A stretch of DNA of 33,715 nucleotides, from assembly GCA_913057515.1 (NCBI GenBank), contig CAJXOJ010000022.1:1-33715 (forward strand), given 5' to 3'. Position numbers and translations under genes: made by a program. Below are positions 14,917-23,834 of this stretch, piece after piece. The first letter of the stretch is position 1. Each line of letters begins with the position of its first letter. Source of the DNA: an uncultured Cycloclasticus sp. (lineage in GTDB: Bacteria; Pseudomonadota; Gammaproteobacteria; Methylococcales; Cycloclasticaceae). Below the pieces are notes generated by a model that worked only from the letters and a program-made list of their open reading frames with translations, made no database searches and had not been told where the DNA came from.

Positions 14917-17714
14917 GCAATCAAATATCCATTAAGTTCCTGCACAATCACAGGTAATTCTTTTCCAAATAATGCCTGGGCCTTTAACAAGCCACCTTGC
15001 TGCTTACACTCGGGAATAAAGTCAAAATCATCCATTTCAAATTCGGCGTTGTTGGCTATCTGTTGTTTGATACGTTCTAACCACTGTAATTGTTCTTTAC
15101 TAAAACCTGCTTGTTGCTGTTTCAACCAGGCCCCAAAGCGTTGATTAACAATTTGTGGAAAGGGTTCTAACTCGTTAGCCACACCGATGGAGCAGCGAAT
15201 AAGGCTAATGAGTGCTGGCAGCTTTTCGCTGGGCGCTGCGCCTTTGGCTTTGAGTTTTTCTAACATTTCATAAGCTTGCCAAACATCTTTGGGGGCGATG
15301 TTATAGGGGGGCTGTTCGATTTCTTCCACCAGGTCGTTGAGTTGTTGGTAACTGAGGTGGCGTTTTTTATAGGGCTGGCTGTATACCAGTTGTATGGCGT
15401 CGAGTTCGTTTTTGTGTTGCTGTATAAATTCTTCGTAGCGGGTGATGATGCCCTGGGCTTTTTCTTCATCGTAAGCGGCGTCTAGCAGCTCGTCGGCACT
15501 GTCGTCTATTAGTTGGTCGGTGTCGCGGCGCAGGGTTTCGAGCAGTTCGCGCAGGTCTGGGTTGTGGAAGGGCTTTACGGCTTCATCTGCAATGGGCTCG
15601 AAGATGGCTTTGCTTTCTTTTTCGCTCACCTCATCGGTACCGTGTACGGCTTTGATTTTATCGGCGATGAAGTCTGGATTGCCAGCGTGTATGAGTTTAC
15701 TGGCCACAAGTGTTAGGTTAGCCTCTTCACTGTTTTCGCCCATGCCTTCGAAAGTGTCTTTAAGTTGTTTGTTGATTTGTTTACGCTGGCCGTCGGTGAG
15801 TTTCATGTCTAAACGGATGAGGCGGTTGCCGAGGCTTTGCAGGCTTTCTGGGCTGCGATCACCCATGGCGATTTGTTGCATGAGTTTTTCGGTTGAGACG
15901 GAGGGTTTGCTCTCGAGGCTTTTGGTTTCGGTTTTGTCGGTTTCGGTGACGCCTACGGCATCTACCAGTACAAAGCGGGTTTTGGTGGGGGCGTCGGGTG
16001 TTACTTTAAGCAGTACGTCATTATCCACTACGCGGGTGCCTCGGCCTTTCATTTGTTCGTAGTAGGCGGGGCTTTTTACATCGCGCATAAATACTACGCA
16101 TTCCAGCGGTTTGATATCGGTGCCGGTAGCGATCATATCAACGGTAACGGCGATACGCAGGCGTGGGCTGGTACGAAATTCGGCGATGGTGTTTTCGGCA
16201 TTCTTCTTGCCGACTTTGTAGGTGACTTTTTTGCAGAAGTCATTACCCTCGTTAAATATTTCGCGCACGGCATCCACAATGCGGTCGGCGTGGTCGTCAT
16301 CTTTGGCGAAGAACAAGGTTTTTGGCACCCAGCTGCGCTGCGGGAAGCATTCGGGCAGGCAGTGTTCTTTAAAGGCTGTGACGATGGTGCGTATTTGGTT
16401 GGGGGCGATAACGCTGCGGTCTAGCTGTTTGCTTCGATATTCTTCGTCCTGGTCTAATAGTTCCCAGCGTTTTTCTTTGGTGAGGCGGTCGCGTATTTCT
16501 ACATTGGTGTTGGCTTCGATTAAGCCGCCCTGTTCGGTTTTTTCGGTTTTGATGCGGTAGATGTCGTAGCCGACATTAACGCGATCGATGACGGCATCTT
16601 CATGGGTGTATTCTGAGACGACGTTCTGGTGAAAGTAGCCGATGGTTTTTTTGGTGGGTGTGGCGGTGAGGCCGATTAAGAAGGCATCGAAGTAGTCGAG
16701 CACCTGACTCCACAGGTTGTAGATGGAGCGGTGGCATTCGTCAATGATGATAACATCGAAGGTTTCGATGGGGATGCCGGGGTTGTAGACGACTTCTTGC
16801 TTGTAATTGTTTGCGGCTGTATTAAAACCCACTTCATAGGAGGAGTGCTCTTCTATTTCTTCATCCAGCTCTTTGCCGCTGAGTTGTGAGTACATGCGCT
16901 GTATGGTGGAGATGGTGACTTTGATTTCATCACCGATACCACTGGGGCCAAGTATGTGAGCGTTGTAGAGTTCGGTGAATTTGCGGCCATCGTCGGGCGT
17001 GGTGTATTGCTGAAACTCTTTGAGGGCTTGTCTACCTAGGTTGCCCCTATCTACCAAAAATAATACGCGCTTGGCTTTGGCAAACTTGGCTAGGCGGTAC
17101 ACTTGAGTGCAGGCAGTAAAAGTTTTACCCGCACCTGTGGCCATTTGTAATAATGCGCGCTGGCGACCTTGCTTTAGAGAATTTTCAATACCGTCAACGG
17201 CGTCGATTTGGCAATCACGAAGACCTTTAGTATTTAGTTCTGGAAGTTGTCGCAATCGTGCTCTGAAGGTATCGCCCTGCTCTAACCAAGCTTTTAAAGT
17301 TTTGGGTTGGTGGAAATGGAATACATGACGAGAACGAGGGGCTGGATCACGTTCGTCTCGAAAGCGGATTTCATGGTTGGTAGATTCGTATAAAAACGGC
17401 AGAGGTTGATCGTTAGCCGCCCAGCGCTGTATGTGTTTGGTTTTAGATGTTGCGTAGCGGCCAGATTGCTCGGCAACTTTTCCTAGGTTAGCCCCTTCTC
17501 GCTTGGCTTCTATAATGCCGCATGCTTTACCATCGACAAATAACATGTAATCAGCGGGGCCAGTGTCGGTATCCATTTCCCGGACAGCAACACCTAAAGA
17601 CTCGTGAAGATTGAGTTTCTTTTTATCTTGAATAGACCAGCCTGCTTGCTCTAGCTTTTGGTCTATTTCTATGCGCGTTTGAAGTTCGTCTTTATCAGTG
17701 TGAGGAGGTGTCAT
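14913..17714 (-). CDS. hsdR: Type I restriction endonuclease subunit (HsdR)
   Basis: A 933-residue HsdR of the EcoEI type. The N-terminal nuclease has Asp55 (GPADYMLFV) and Glu69/Lys71 (IIEAK). The translocase has Walker A MATGAGKTF (191-199), DECH (324-327), GLTATPTK (347-354) and the GRGTR motif (556-560). The C-terminal part (about 760-930) fits the EcoEI R C-terminal domain. It cuts unmodified DNA after ATP-driven translocation with HsdM and HsdS. It is the first gene of the seven-gene operon; ACAAGG lies directly before the ATG, a weak site. Confidence 0.96.
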   Translation of the reverse strand: MTPPHTDKDELQTRIEIDQKLEQAGWSIQDKKKLNLHESLGVAVREMDTDTGPADYMLFVDGKACGIIEAKREGANLGKVAEQSGRYATSKTKHIQRWAANDQPLPFLYESTNHEIRFRDERDPAPRSRHVFHFHQPKTLKAWLEQGDTFRARLRQLPELNTKGLRDCQIDAVDGIENSLKQGRQRALLQMATGAGKTFTACTQVYRLAKFAKAKRVLFLVDRGNLGRQALKEFQQYTTPDDGRKFTELYNAHILGPSGIGDEIKVTISTIQRMYSQLSGKELDEEIEEHSSYEVGFNTAANNYKQEVVYNPGIPIETFDVIIIDECHRSIYNLWSQVLDYFDAFLIGLTATPTKKTIGYFHQNVVSEYTHEDAVIDRVNVGYDIYRIKTEKTEQGGLIEANTNVEIRDRLTKEKRWELLDQDEEYRSKQLDRSVIAPNQIRTIVTAFKEHCLPECFPQRSWVPKTLFFAKDDDHADRIVDAVREIFNEGNDFCKKVTYKVGKKNAENTIAEFRTSPRLRIAVTVDMIATGTDIKPLECVVFMRDVKSPAYYEQMKGRGTRVVDNDVLLKVTPDAPTKTRFVLVDAVGVTETDKTETKSLESKPSVSTEKLMQQIAMGDRSPESLQSLGNRLIRLDMKLTDGQRKQINKQLKDTFEGMGENSEEANLTLVASKLIHAGNPDFIADKIKAVHGTDEVSEKESKAIFEPIADEAVKPFHNPDLRELLETLRRDTDQLIDDSADELLDAAYDEEKAQGIITRYEEFIQQHKNELDAIQLVYSQPYKKRHLSYQQLNDLVEEIEQPPYNIAPKDVWQAYEMLEKLKAKGAAPSEKLPALISLIRCSIGVANELEPFPQIVNQRFGAWLKQQQAGFSKEQLQWLERIKQQIANNAEFEMDDFDFIPECKQQGGLLKAQALFGKELPVIVQELNGYLIA

Positions 17715-17813
17715 CCTTGTTGCCTAATCTCTTCTGTTTATGTTGATAAATGAGACCCATCGTAATAGGTTATTAAGTTCATGTCAGTAACTAAGAGAAC
17801 ATTACTGCCAACG

Positions 17814-18944
17814 CTATTTTGCCTCTGTCTCTATATGGTGGTAACGGGACAAAATTTCTGCTTGTTTTTCAATTGGATCAATTTGATTAGCTATCTTCTC
17901 AGCCCAATCCAACCACATATCGAAACCCTCTTCCTTACTCCCTGATTCCTTAAAGGCCACAATCAGATTCCGAATAGATTTTGCCTGATTATATGCCTGA
18001 GCCAGTTCAAACAAATGATTACGTCGTGCTGCTTCGATTTCCTTTAACCGTAACAACTCCTGCTTTCTCTTTGCTTGTTGCTCCCATGCGAGGTCCCTGG
18101 CTCTTCTTTTAATGGTTTCAAGCTTCTTATATTCAAAAGCCTGCCTAAACCCTTGCACAATACTCGGCAGTCGATTTTCAAGCCTTTCCTTTGCCGTATC
18201 TTTCCAACGTGCCTGTAACCCAGTCAAATACATACCGCTTATAGTGAACTCAAACAAACCTGAAGGGGCGTATTCTTTTAAAGGCCATAAGTATCCGTCT
18301 TTTCTCTTGAGATTAGTAATTTCAGCAGGGACTTGCGTTACGGGTTCTTTCAATTCAAAGCTTAATCGTTCACCCTCAAATATAAAGGCAGCTTGATTAG
18401 AGTTCCCAATACCTTTCTGCATTATCCAACCATAAGAATCAAACAACTTAATAATACCTTGAAGAAACAAGCAGGCGCGATTGAACGTTTTTGGCGTTAC
18501 TTTCATTCCCATATCTACAGAGGGGTTTCTAAAATTAAGACGGCCATACTGATCTAAGGTTTTACAGTCCTTAAGCTTTCTATACTCACTTATTAATGGA
18601 TGATAACGCGTCACGCGCTTTGGAATTTGAAAAGCGGTGCCGTTAGCCAATGGTTCCTCTTTAATACTCAATACAGACTCAGGAATTGACTTTTTATAAT
18701 TAGGTTGAAACTCAATAAAGGCCAATCTTTGATCAGTAATATTTGGGAGTGGCGTTTTCTCAACAGTTTTACCATGTTCAAGCTTTGCCCAGTAACCCAT
18801 CGGAGGACGTGGAATTTTGTGCTTTTTACATTTCTTAGCCAACCCTTGGTCACTTAGATCAAAGCGTTTGGCTAACTTTATCATGGGTACTGACCATACA
18901 AGGTTATAGAGTTCTTCACGTTTAAGGGGCTTTTGTTTTTTCAT
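17814..18944 (-). CDS. Hypothetical protein with N-terminal helix-turn-helix
   Basis: A 376-residue protein. The N-terminus (KREELYNLVWSVPMIKLAKR, then FDLSDQGLAKKCKKHKIPRP) forms a helix-turn-helix-like segment ending in PPMGYWAKLEHGK, a pattern recalled from uncharacterised proteins in proteobacterial islands. A Lys/Arg/Glu-rich stretch near the C-terminus (about 275-320) is a likely coiled coil. ATG 18944 is chosen over 18977, which would add a hydrophobic stub; neither has a clear ribosome binding site. It ends 99 bp before hsdR and may regulate or assist the defence genes. Function unknown. Confidence 0.75.
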   Translation of the reverse strand: MKKQKPLKREELYNLVWSVPMIKLAKRFDLSDQGLAKKCKKHKIPRPPMGYWAKLEHGKTVEKTPLPNITDQRLAFIEFQPNYKKSIPESVLSIKEEPLANGTAFQIPKRVTRYHPLISEYRKLKDCKTLDQYGRLNFRNPSVDMGMKVTPKTFNRACLFLQGIIKLFDSYGWIMQKGIGNSNQAAFIFEGERLSFELKEPVTQVPAEITNLKRKDGYLWPLKEYAPSGLFEFTISGMYLTGLQARWKDTAKERLENRLPSIVQGFRQAFEYKKLETIKRRARDLAWEQQAKRKQELLRLKEIEAARRNHLFELAQAYNQAKSIRNLIVAFKESGSKEEGFDMWLDWAEKIANQIDPIEKQAEILSRYHHIETEAK

Positions 18945-19253
18945 GATCAATAGAATTAAAGTCTGTCGACCAATCATTTCATCACAATTTAATTATGTTG
19001 GTGCAAAGCTGGTCTTATCGACAATAGGGAGGATTAGTCCCACACGTTCAAGGTGCCTATATTTAAGCATTTGAATGTTTGCAAGGGCTTATGCTAATCG
19101 CGTGTTCTGAGCAGGCGCTAAAGCGAAGCTATTCCGATATTTAAGACAAAATTTAAAAAACCACTTGCTGGCAGTGCGATTCCATTTCACTCTATTTATT
19201 ACTATCTTTGTTCAGGACTTAACTGATTAAAACGGGTAGTATTTAGAACTTAA

Positions 19254-19442
19254 TCAAAGCAAATCGGTTGCATCAATTTTTGATATCAAGAACTCGGCAA
19301 ACAGTTTTGTAACTTCGACTTTATCGCTACCATAATTCAAAGTACCAAGCGTTTTAGCTCCAGCTCCAGTAACAGCTGCATCAGGGTACTCATCAAGAAA
19401 TTCCTCAAGCAGCAACTTTCTATCTAGGTCATACTCCACCAA
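19254..19442 (-). pseudogene. Short reading frame, possible gene remnant
   Basis: A 62-codon frame opening at TTG, with acidic LLLEEFLDEYPDAAVTG and a C-terminal KLFAEFLISKIDA. No ribosome binding site and no ATG. Directly upstream an ATG in another frame opens MSTKYGGRWWS and stops after 13 codons, so a frameshifted short gene is possible. Flanking DNA on both sides (18978-19253 and 19443-19569) shows no other gene. Not recognised. Confidence 0.3.
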
Positions 19443-19569
19443 CGGCCACCGTACTTAGTAGACATACTTCGGCCTTCTATAAGCCACGGCCAACACTCTT
19501 TATGTGGGTTATCTTGTTTTCCTTGTGGGTAGCTTCTTGTTTTTATTCATCCTTTAACTTAACCAACAT

Positions 19570-20778
19570 TTAGACCTGCGGCGCTAACTCAGGAAAGTAC
19601 CAAGGCTCTGCGTGCTCAGGAATCTCCCACCGCAAAGGTGATTTGCTACTGGTCTCGCTCAGCAAACCTTCTGACTTCAGTTGACTTAATAAACGCCTAG
19701 CACTTCGTTCTGGCATACCAGACAACTCAAGCGCCTGCGACCGGCTAAGCTCACCATAGATAAAAGCAGTATGAAGAATCAGCCCTGCTACTGGTTTTAA
19801 TTCCTTATCCATAGAAACTATACGGTGATCATTTCTTGCTTGAATATAAGTATCAACCCGTTTGCGAAAATCAACCAAACTGAGCAAGCTGCTAATATAA
19901 TCAACTTGATCTATGGCCGTACCCAGCATGTAGCCACAAAATGACAACAGGCCTTTTTCCGTTAACTGCCCTCGTCCATCATAATCACCATGCCTAACCT
20001 TATCCGCCACAGCCAATGTCTTTTTGTAATCGCCATCCTTATTCGCTAGCCCTCGACTTAAACACCAAACACCATAGCTATCTAAACCTGCTGCTTTAAG
20101 GGCCGCATCTGTTATCAACCGCCCCACTCTGCCATTACCATCTAAAAAAGGGTGTATCCATGCAAACCGGTGGTGCGCAGCCATAATAGCAATCAGTCGC
20201 CTATCACCCGTAAACTGATTCTGTTGGTAGGTCTCACAAAACTTATCCATTAAGGCTGGCAAACTCTCTGCATCAGGCGGCATATGCGCACCCACCTCAA
20301 CTTTGCAGTTACGCCATTGCCCTGGCACAACGCGTCCAACAACATCACCTTGTTGGTCTTTAATGTCCCACAAGCTTTCAGGAATATTAGAGTAAAACTG
20401 CTCATGCACCTGCTTAATAAAAGCTGGTGTAAATATTTGCTCTAAACTAGGCGCTTGTTGCTGTAACCACGCTTGCACAGCCATGTGCCCTAACGACTCT
20501 TCTTGTAAATCTCGTTTTGCAGGATCATCACTGTATTGACCACGCTGGGCAGCACGTATCTCATGGGGTCGTGTTGCATTGCCTTCAATCAAATTTGAGT
20601 AGTAAGAATTAATCACTCGCATATACGTTTCGAGTGTATCCGCCGTTTTATCAGTCAATTGACCAGAAAGCTTTGCAGACTTTTGGCTTAACTCAACCGC
20701 CAAATCAGGTAAAGTAGATTGTCCCAATGCTTCATCGCTGGGTATAAACGGTGTAATATCAAATATTGAATCACTCAT
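19570..20778 (-). CDS. Fic family AMPylase-type protein
   Basis: A 402-residue Fic protein. The catalytic loop HPFLDGNGRVGR (209-220) matches HPFxxGNGRxxR, with His209 as the AMP-transfer base. An N-terminal inhibitory helix motif, SNLIEGN (61-67), makes it class II, self-inhibited. The C-terminus (about 325-395) has a winged helix, LSRSQALELSGMPERSARRL, common in chromosomal Fic proteins. Target unknown. It is a single gene in the defence island; a 20-bp palindrome upstream (20842-20861) may be its operator. Confidence 0.95.
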   Translation of the reverse strand: MSDSIFDITPFIPSDEALGQSTLPDLAVELSQKSAKLSGQLTDKTADTLETYMRVINSYYSNLIEGNATRPHEIRAAQRGQYSDDPAKRDLQEESLGHMAVQAWLQQQAPSLEQIFTPAFIKQVHEQFYSNIPESLWDIKDQQGDVVGRVVPGQWRNCKVEVGAHMPPDAESLPALMDKFCETYQQNQFTGDRRLIAIMAAHHRFAWIHPFLDGNGRVGRLITDAALKAAGLDSYGVWCLSRGLANKDGDYKKTLAVADKVRHGDYDGRGQLTEKGLLSFCGYMLGTAIDQVDYISSLLSLVDFRKRVDTYIQARNDHRIVSMDKELKPVAGLILHTAFIYGELSRSQALELSGMPERSARRLLSQLKSEGLLSETSSKSPLRWEIPEHAEPWYFPELAPQV

Positions 20779-20841
20779 CCTGCATCCTAATTCGTTCTAA
20801 AAAACTAAAATATGACCGGTTATATGGCCAGATAAAATAAA

Positions 20842-20861
20842 AATAACATTATGATGTTATT
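20842..20861. promoter_or_regulatory. 20-bp palindrome upstream of fic
   Basis: AATAACAT (20842-20849) and ATGTTATT (20854-20861) are perfect inverted repeats around TATG. TGGCC motifs lie on both sides (around 20826, 20902 and 20914). It lies 64 bp upstream of the fic start, where an operator would sit; the Fic winged helix makes autoregulation possible. Confidence 0.45.
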
Positions 20862-20961
20862 AGAATAATAGCTACAAATATAGTTTTTTTTATAAATAAT
20901 TGGCCACTTCAATGGCCGGATTATTTAAACCGAATCACCCACATACTTAACCTTCCATGCT

Positions 20962-21643
20962 TTACCCACAAATATCCAATATGGCTGCGTGCATTTCACT
21001 GGCTCTGGAATCTAAAAGTGTTTCATAATTATCAGAGGTCAAATCATTCTTTATAATCAGGTGAGACTTTAACCTTCTGCTGATCTCGTCCTCACCCACA
21101 CACATCCTTTCATGCATATACGCAGACGGCGCTTTAGCCGACATCGTTCTGTTAGTTTTCCACGTTACCAGTGGGCAATTTAAAGCAAGATAAATATATT
21201 TAGACTCAAATTTGCGAACTTTTTGCACCACTTTATAAAGTAGGTCGGCATCGTTGAGCTGGCCTATAAATTCAGCAAAGTTAAAGTATTCGAAAATTTC
21301 GCGGGCGTCTTTGCTAAAACTTTGAATGTAACTTTCAAGATTAGCCTTAATCCCCGACTCACCCAGTTTGGAATGGTCCATTTTGAAAGTATTGAAGAAA
21401 CTTAAACCGCCTGTTGCACGGCGTAGCAATTTTTTCTTGCGCCGCTTCTGGTAAGTTCATTTTTTGGACCTTTTCGTACTCGGCCAGTACTTGCTCTTTG
21501 GTTTCTTCAAGTACCCCTTCTAAACGACGTAGAAGCGTAAATGGCAAAATAATTCGCCCGTATTGCGATTATTTGAAATCACCGCGTAGTAGATCTGCAA
21601 TTGACCAGCAGTATGCAGCCAAATTATTGGGTGTTTGATTCAC
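20962..21643 (-). pseudogene. Broken second hsdM fused to an unrelated C-terminal tail
   Basis: Starting at a GTG (21643), the frame reads an HsdM N-terminus ([16 protein letters not shown]) interrupted by TAA, then [20 protein letters not shown] and onward. A frameshift near 21415-21430 moves the reading to [20 protein letters not shown] and [20 protein letters not shown], again HsdM. Near 21219 the HsdM similarity stops after [12 protein letters not shown]. The remaining 85 residues ([22 protein letters not shown]) resemble the C-terminus of a DUF262-type protein; this second part is tentative. A large internal deletion plus point decay explains it. It is distinct from the intact hsdM at 9204-10700. 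Confidence 0.75.
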
Positions 21644-22041
21644 TCTCTTATTATTAAAAACATTTTAGGGAATAGTCTATGTCTGCCTGATGTAACAAAT
21701 CTGACAACAGTTCGACTTACTCTGTTTTGGAAATAAGCGTTATTCAACAGCATCCTTGCTATTATCTATCATCCCATTAAACTTCAAGTGCTGACTATTT
21801 AGCAATCTTAAATTTTGCTCCATTAATGCATCAAAAGTGAGTTAAGGTCTTGCCAAAACTAAGACCTTTTAGCGCCCTTTCAAGCATGGACTTTTATGAA
21901 GTTTAGCAAGCTGAAAATCACTCGAATTCTTAACGTACAGAGCCTCAATTCTTGGCTATCTAAACACATTCAATCTGGCATTTAAGAAATCGACACCACT
22001 TTAACCATACTAGGATTTTTTATTAACTATCAATCAAGCTA
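21644..22041. other. Intergenic, no gene seen
   Basis: No convincing reading frame on either strand. A perfect 8-bp inverted repeat, AAGGTCTT (21844-21851) with AAGACCTT (21861-21868), could form a small hairpin. The stretch separates the defence island remnants from the kinase gene. Confidence 0.4.
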
Positions 22042-23769
22042 CTAAGGCGCTTGGCTAAGCAAATATAAGATGTACGCGAACAGGATAAAGGAAGTGCTTT
22101 TCCAGAATAAAACAGGGTTACGCTCCATCAGCGGTGGGCGGGTTTTATTTAAAAACACCTTATTGGGTTGGCGCAGGTCGAATATAAATTCTGATAGTTC
22201 TGCATAACGTTTGTATGGGTTTGGGTGGACGGCCTTTTTTAAAACATCGTCAAACCAAACGGGTATTTCGTGTTCATCATCCAATACGGTTTTATAACGC
22301 AATTTATTTTGTGCGGCTTTGGTTTTACATTTAGCAACTTCTACACCATAGGGTAATTTTCCGGTGAGCATTTGGTAAGTGATAACCCCTAACGAGAATA
22401 GATCAGAACGGCTGGTTCCCGCTTCACCCAGAAAATATTCTGGGGCGGTATATTGTGCTGTACCTAGGATATTGTTTTGCTGCTGTGAACCGGCGATTTC
22501 CATTATTCCAGTGACTCGAGTCGAGCCAAAATCAATAATTTTTACCGTGCCGCTTGAGTCGATCATGATGTTTTCTGGCCGCAAATCTTGGTGCAACATT
22601 TCTAAACGGTGAAAAGCACGTAAACCTTTCGCTATTTGATCAATAATGTCGCGTACGGTTCCTAAGTCGGGTTTTGGGTTATCAATCATCCATTGCGTTA
22701 ATGTCTGACCTTCAATAAATTCCATTAGGGTATACAGGTAATTTCGCTTACGGGTCTGCTCGCAAGGTTTTAATACATGCGCATTATTAATACGTCTCGC
22801 AATCCACTCTTCCATCGTAAAGCGCTCTAAGTACGTTGGGTCGTCTCGAAGGTCTATTGATGGGACTTTAAGAACAACCTGCTGGCCACTGTCTTCATCA
22901 ACTGCTAGATAAACGTGACTACGACTACTTTGGTGAATGGCTCGAATAATTTTATAACCATCAAATGTCATGCGTGCATCGAGTGAAGGGGCAAATGGCA
23001 GTTCGGTTATTTGTTGGTAAAGCTCGCCGCTATCATGGTCTGGTAGTGCATTTACGCGAATAATTTGTGCCGTTAGATTGTCATCACTGCCTTGTGCATA
23101 GGCTTCATTAACAATTAATTTAGTGGCTTCATCAAGTTGGTCCGCATGATCATTGATAGCATTAATAATGAACGTATCGCTTGCGAACTCATAAACACCA
23201 TCTGTTGCAAAAAAGAAGGTATCTCCCTCTTCTACTACCAACTCTTGATAATCAATATCTAGCTGCTGATTAATTCCCATGGCACGGCTTAGATAACTTT
23301 TATCTTCTGAAACCCAAAGCCTATGATCGTTGGTTAGCTGTTCTAAAGTGTTTCCGTTGATGCGATAAATACGACTATCGCCAACATGAAACAAGTAGGC
23401 CGTTCTTGATTTTATAACCATTGCGCTACAGGTGCATACATAGCCACGGTCTTTATTAAACCGATGTGGGCTTTGCTGGCTTTGAGCATATAACCAAGAG
23501 TTGGTAGCCGCTAACACCCGTTGAGCCGACTTTTTAACGGACCACGTTTCTGAGGTGCAGAAATAGTCTGATAAAAAACCACTGACCGATGATTCACTGG
23601 CAATATGGCTAACATCACTGCTGCTAATACCATCAGCCAACACAATTGCAATACCTTTGGAGGTTAACAGGTGGTCATCAGGTATATATAGGCCATGAAA
23701 ATCTTGATTAATGTCCTTTCGGCCTTTGTCTGAATACTGCCCACTGGATATTTTTAATTGGTTTGTCAT
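22042..23769 (-). CDS. PP2C phosphatase / Ser-Thr kinase fusion, membrane anchored
   Basis: A 575-residue bifunctional protein. The N-terminal PP2C domain (about 5-240) has metal-binding ADG (45-47), GDSR (130-133), TDG (189-191) and DDN (229-231). The kinase domain (about 270-530) has Lys301 (VVLKVP), HQDLRPEN (393-400), DFG (413-415) and APE (442-444); the glycine-rich loop is poor. One membrane segment ends the protein. The same fusion is often found next to nitrite or nitrate transporter genes, as here. ATG 23769 is preferred to a TTG two codons earlier; no ribosome binding site is visible and a hairpin ends just before it. Confidence 0.93.
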   Translation of the reverse strand: MTNQLKISSGQYSDKGRKDINQDFHGLYIPDDHLLTSKGIAIVLADGISSSDVSHIASESSVSGFLSDYFCTSETWSVKKSAQRVLAATNSWLYAQSQQSPHRFNKDRGYVCTCSAMVIKSRTAYLFHVGDSRIYRINGNTLEQLTNDHRLWVSEDKSYLSRAMGINQQLDIDYQELVVEEGDTFFFATDGVYEFASDTFIINAINDHADQLDEATKLIVNEAYAQGSDDNLTAQIIRVNALPDHDSGELYQQITELPFAPSLDARMTFDGYKIIRAIHQSSRSHVYLAVDEDSGQQVVLKVPSIDLRDDPTYLERFTMEEWIARRINNAHVLKPCEQTRKRNYLYTLMEFIEGQTLTQWMIDNPKPDLGTVRDIIDQIAKGLRAFHRLEMLHQDLRPENIMIDSSGTVKIIDFGSTRVTGIMEIAGSQQQNNILGTAQYTAPEYFLGEAGTSRSDLFSLGVITYQMLTGKLPYGVEVAKCKTKAAQNKLRYKTVLDDEHEIPVWFDDVLKKAVHPNPYKRYAELSEFIFDLRQPNKVFLNKTRPPLMERNPVLFWKSTSFILFAYILYLLSQAP

Positions 23770-23773
23770 TTGC

Positions 23774-23806
23774 AAAAAAGGTCAGCCTTTTTAAGGGCTG
23801 ACCTTT
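23774..23806 (-). terminator. Terminator or attenuator between FNT gene and kinase
   Basis: On the minus strand AAAGGTCAGCC (23796-23806) pairs perfectly over 11 bp with GGCTGACCTTT (23777-23787), and the run of T continues to 23774. It follows the transporter stop by about 28 bp and ends 4 bp before the kinase ATG. It should reduce kinase expression relative to the transporter. Confidence 0.85.
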
Positions 23807-23834
23807 GCCTATAAGTAGTTGTTAATAATAACGC

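Noticed and set aside
15276..16560. Several plus-strand open frames of 67-180 codons opposite hsdR
   Set aside because: They lie wholly antisense to a complete HsdR with all motifs; open antisense frames are expected from its GC-rich codon use, and their translations resemble no protein.
7403..22041. Defence region as a second island bounded by tRNA-Leu repeats
   Set aside because: No second copy of the tRNA T-arm/CCA fragment was seen by eye between 17.7 and 22 kb, so a tandem att site is not supported.
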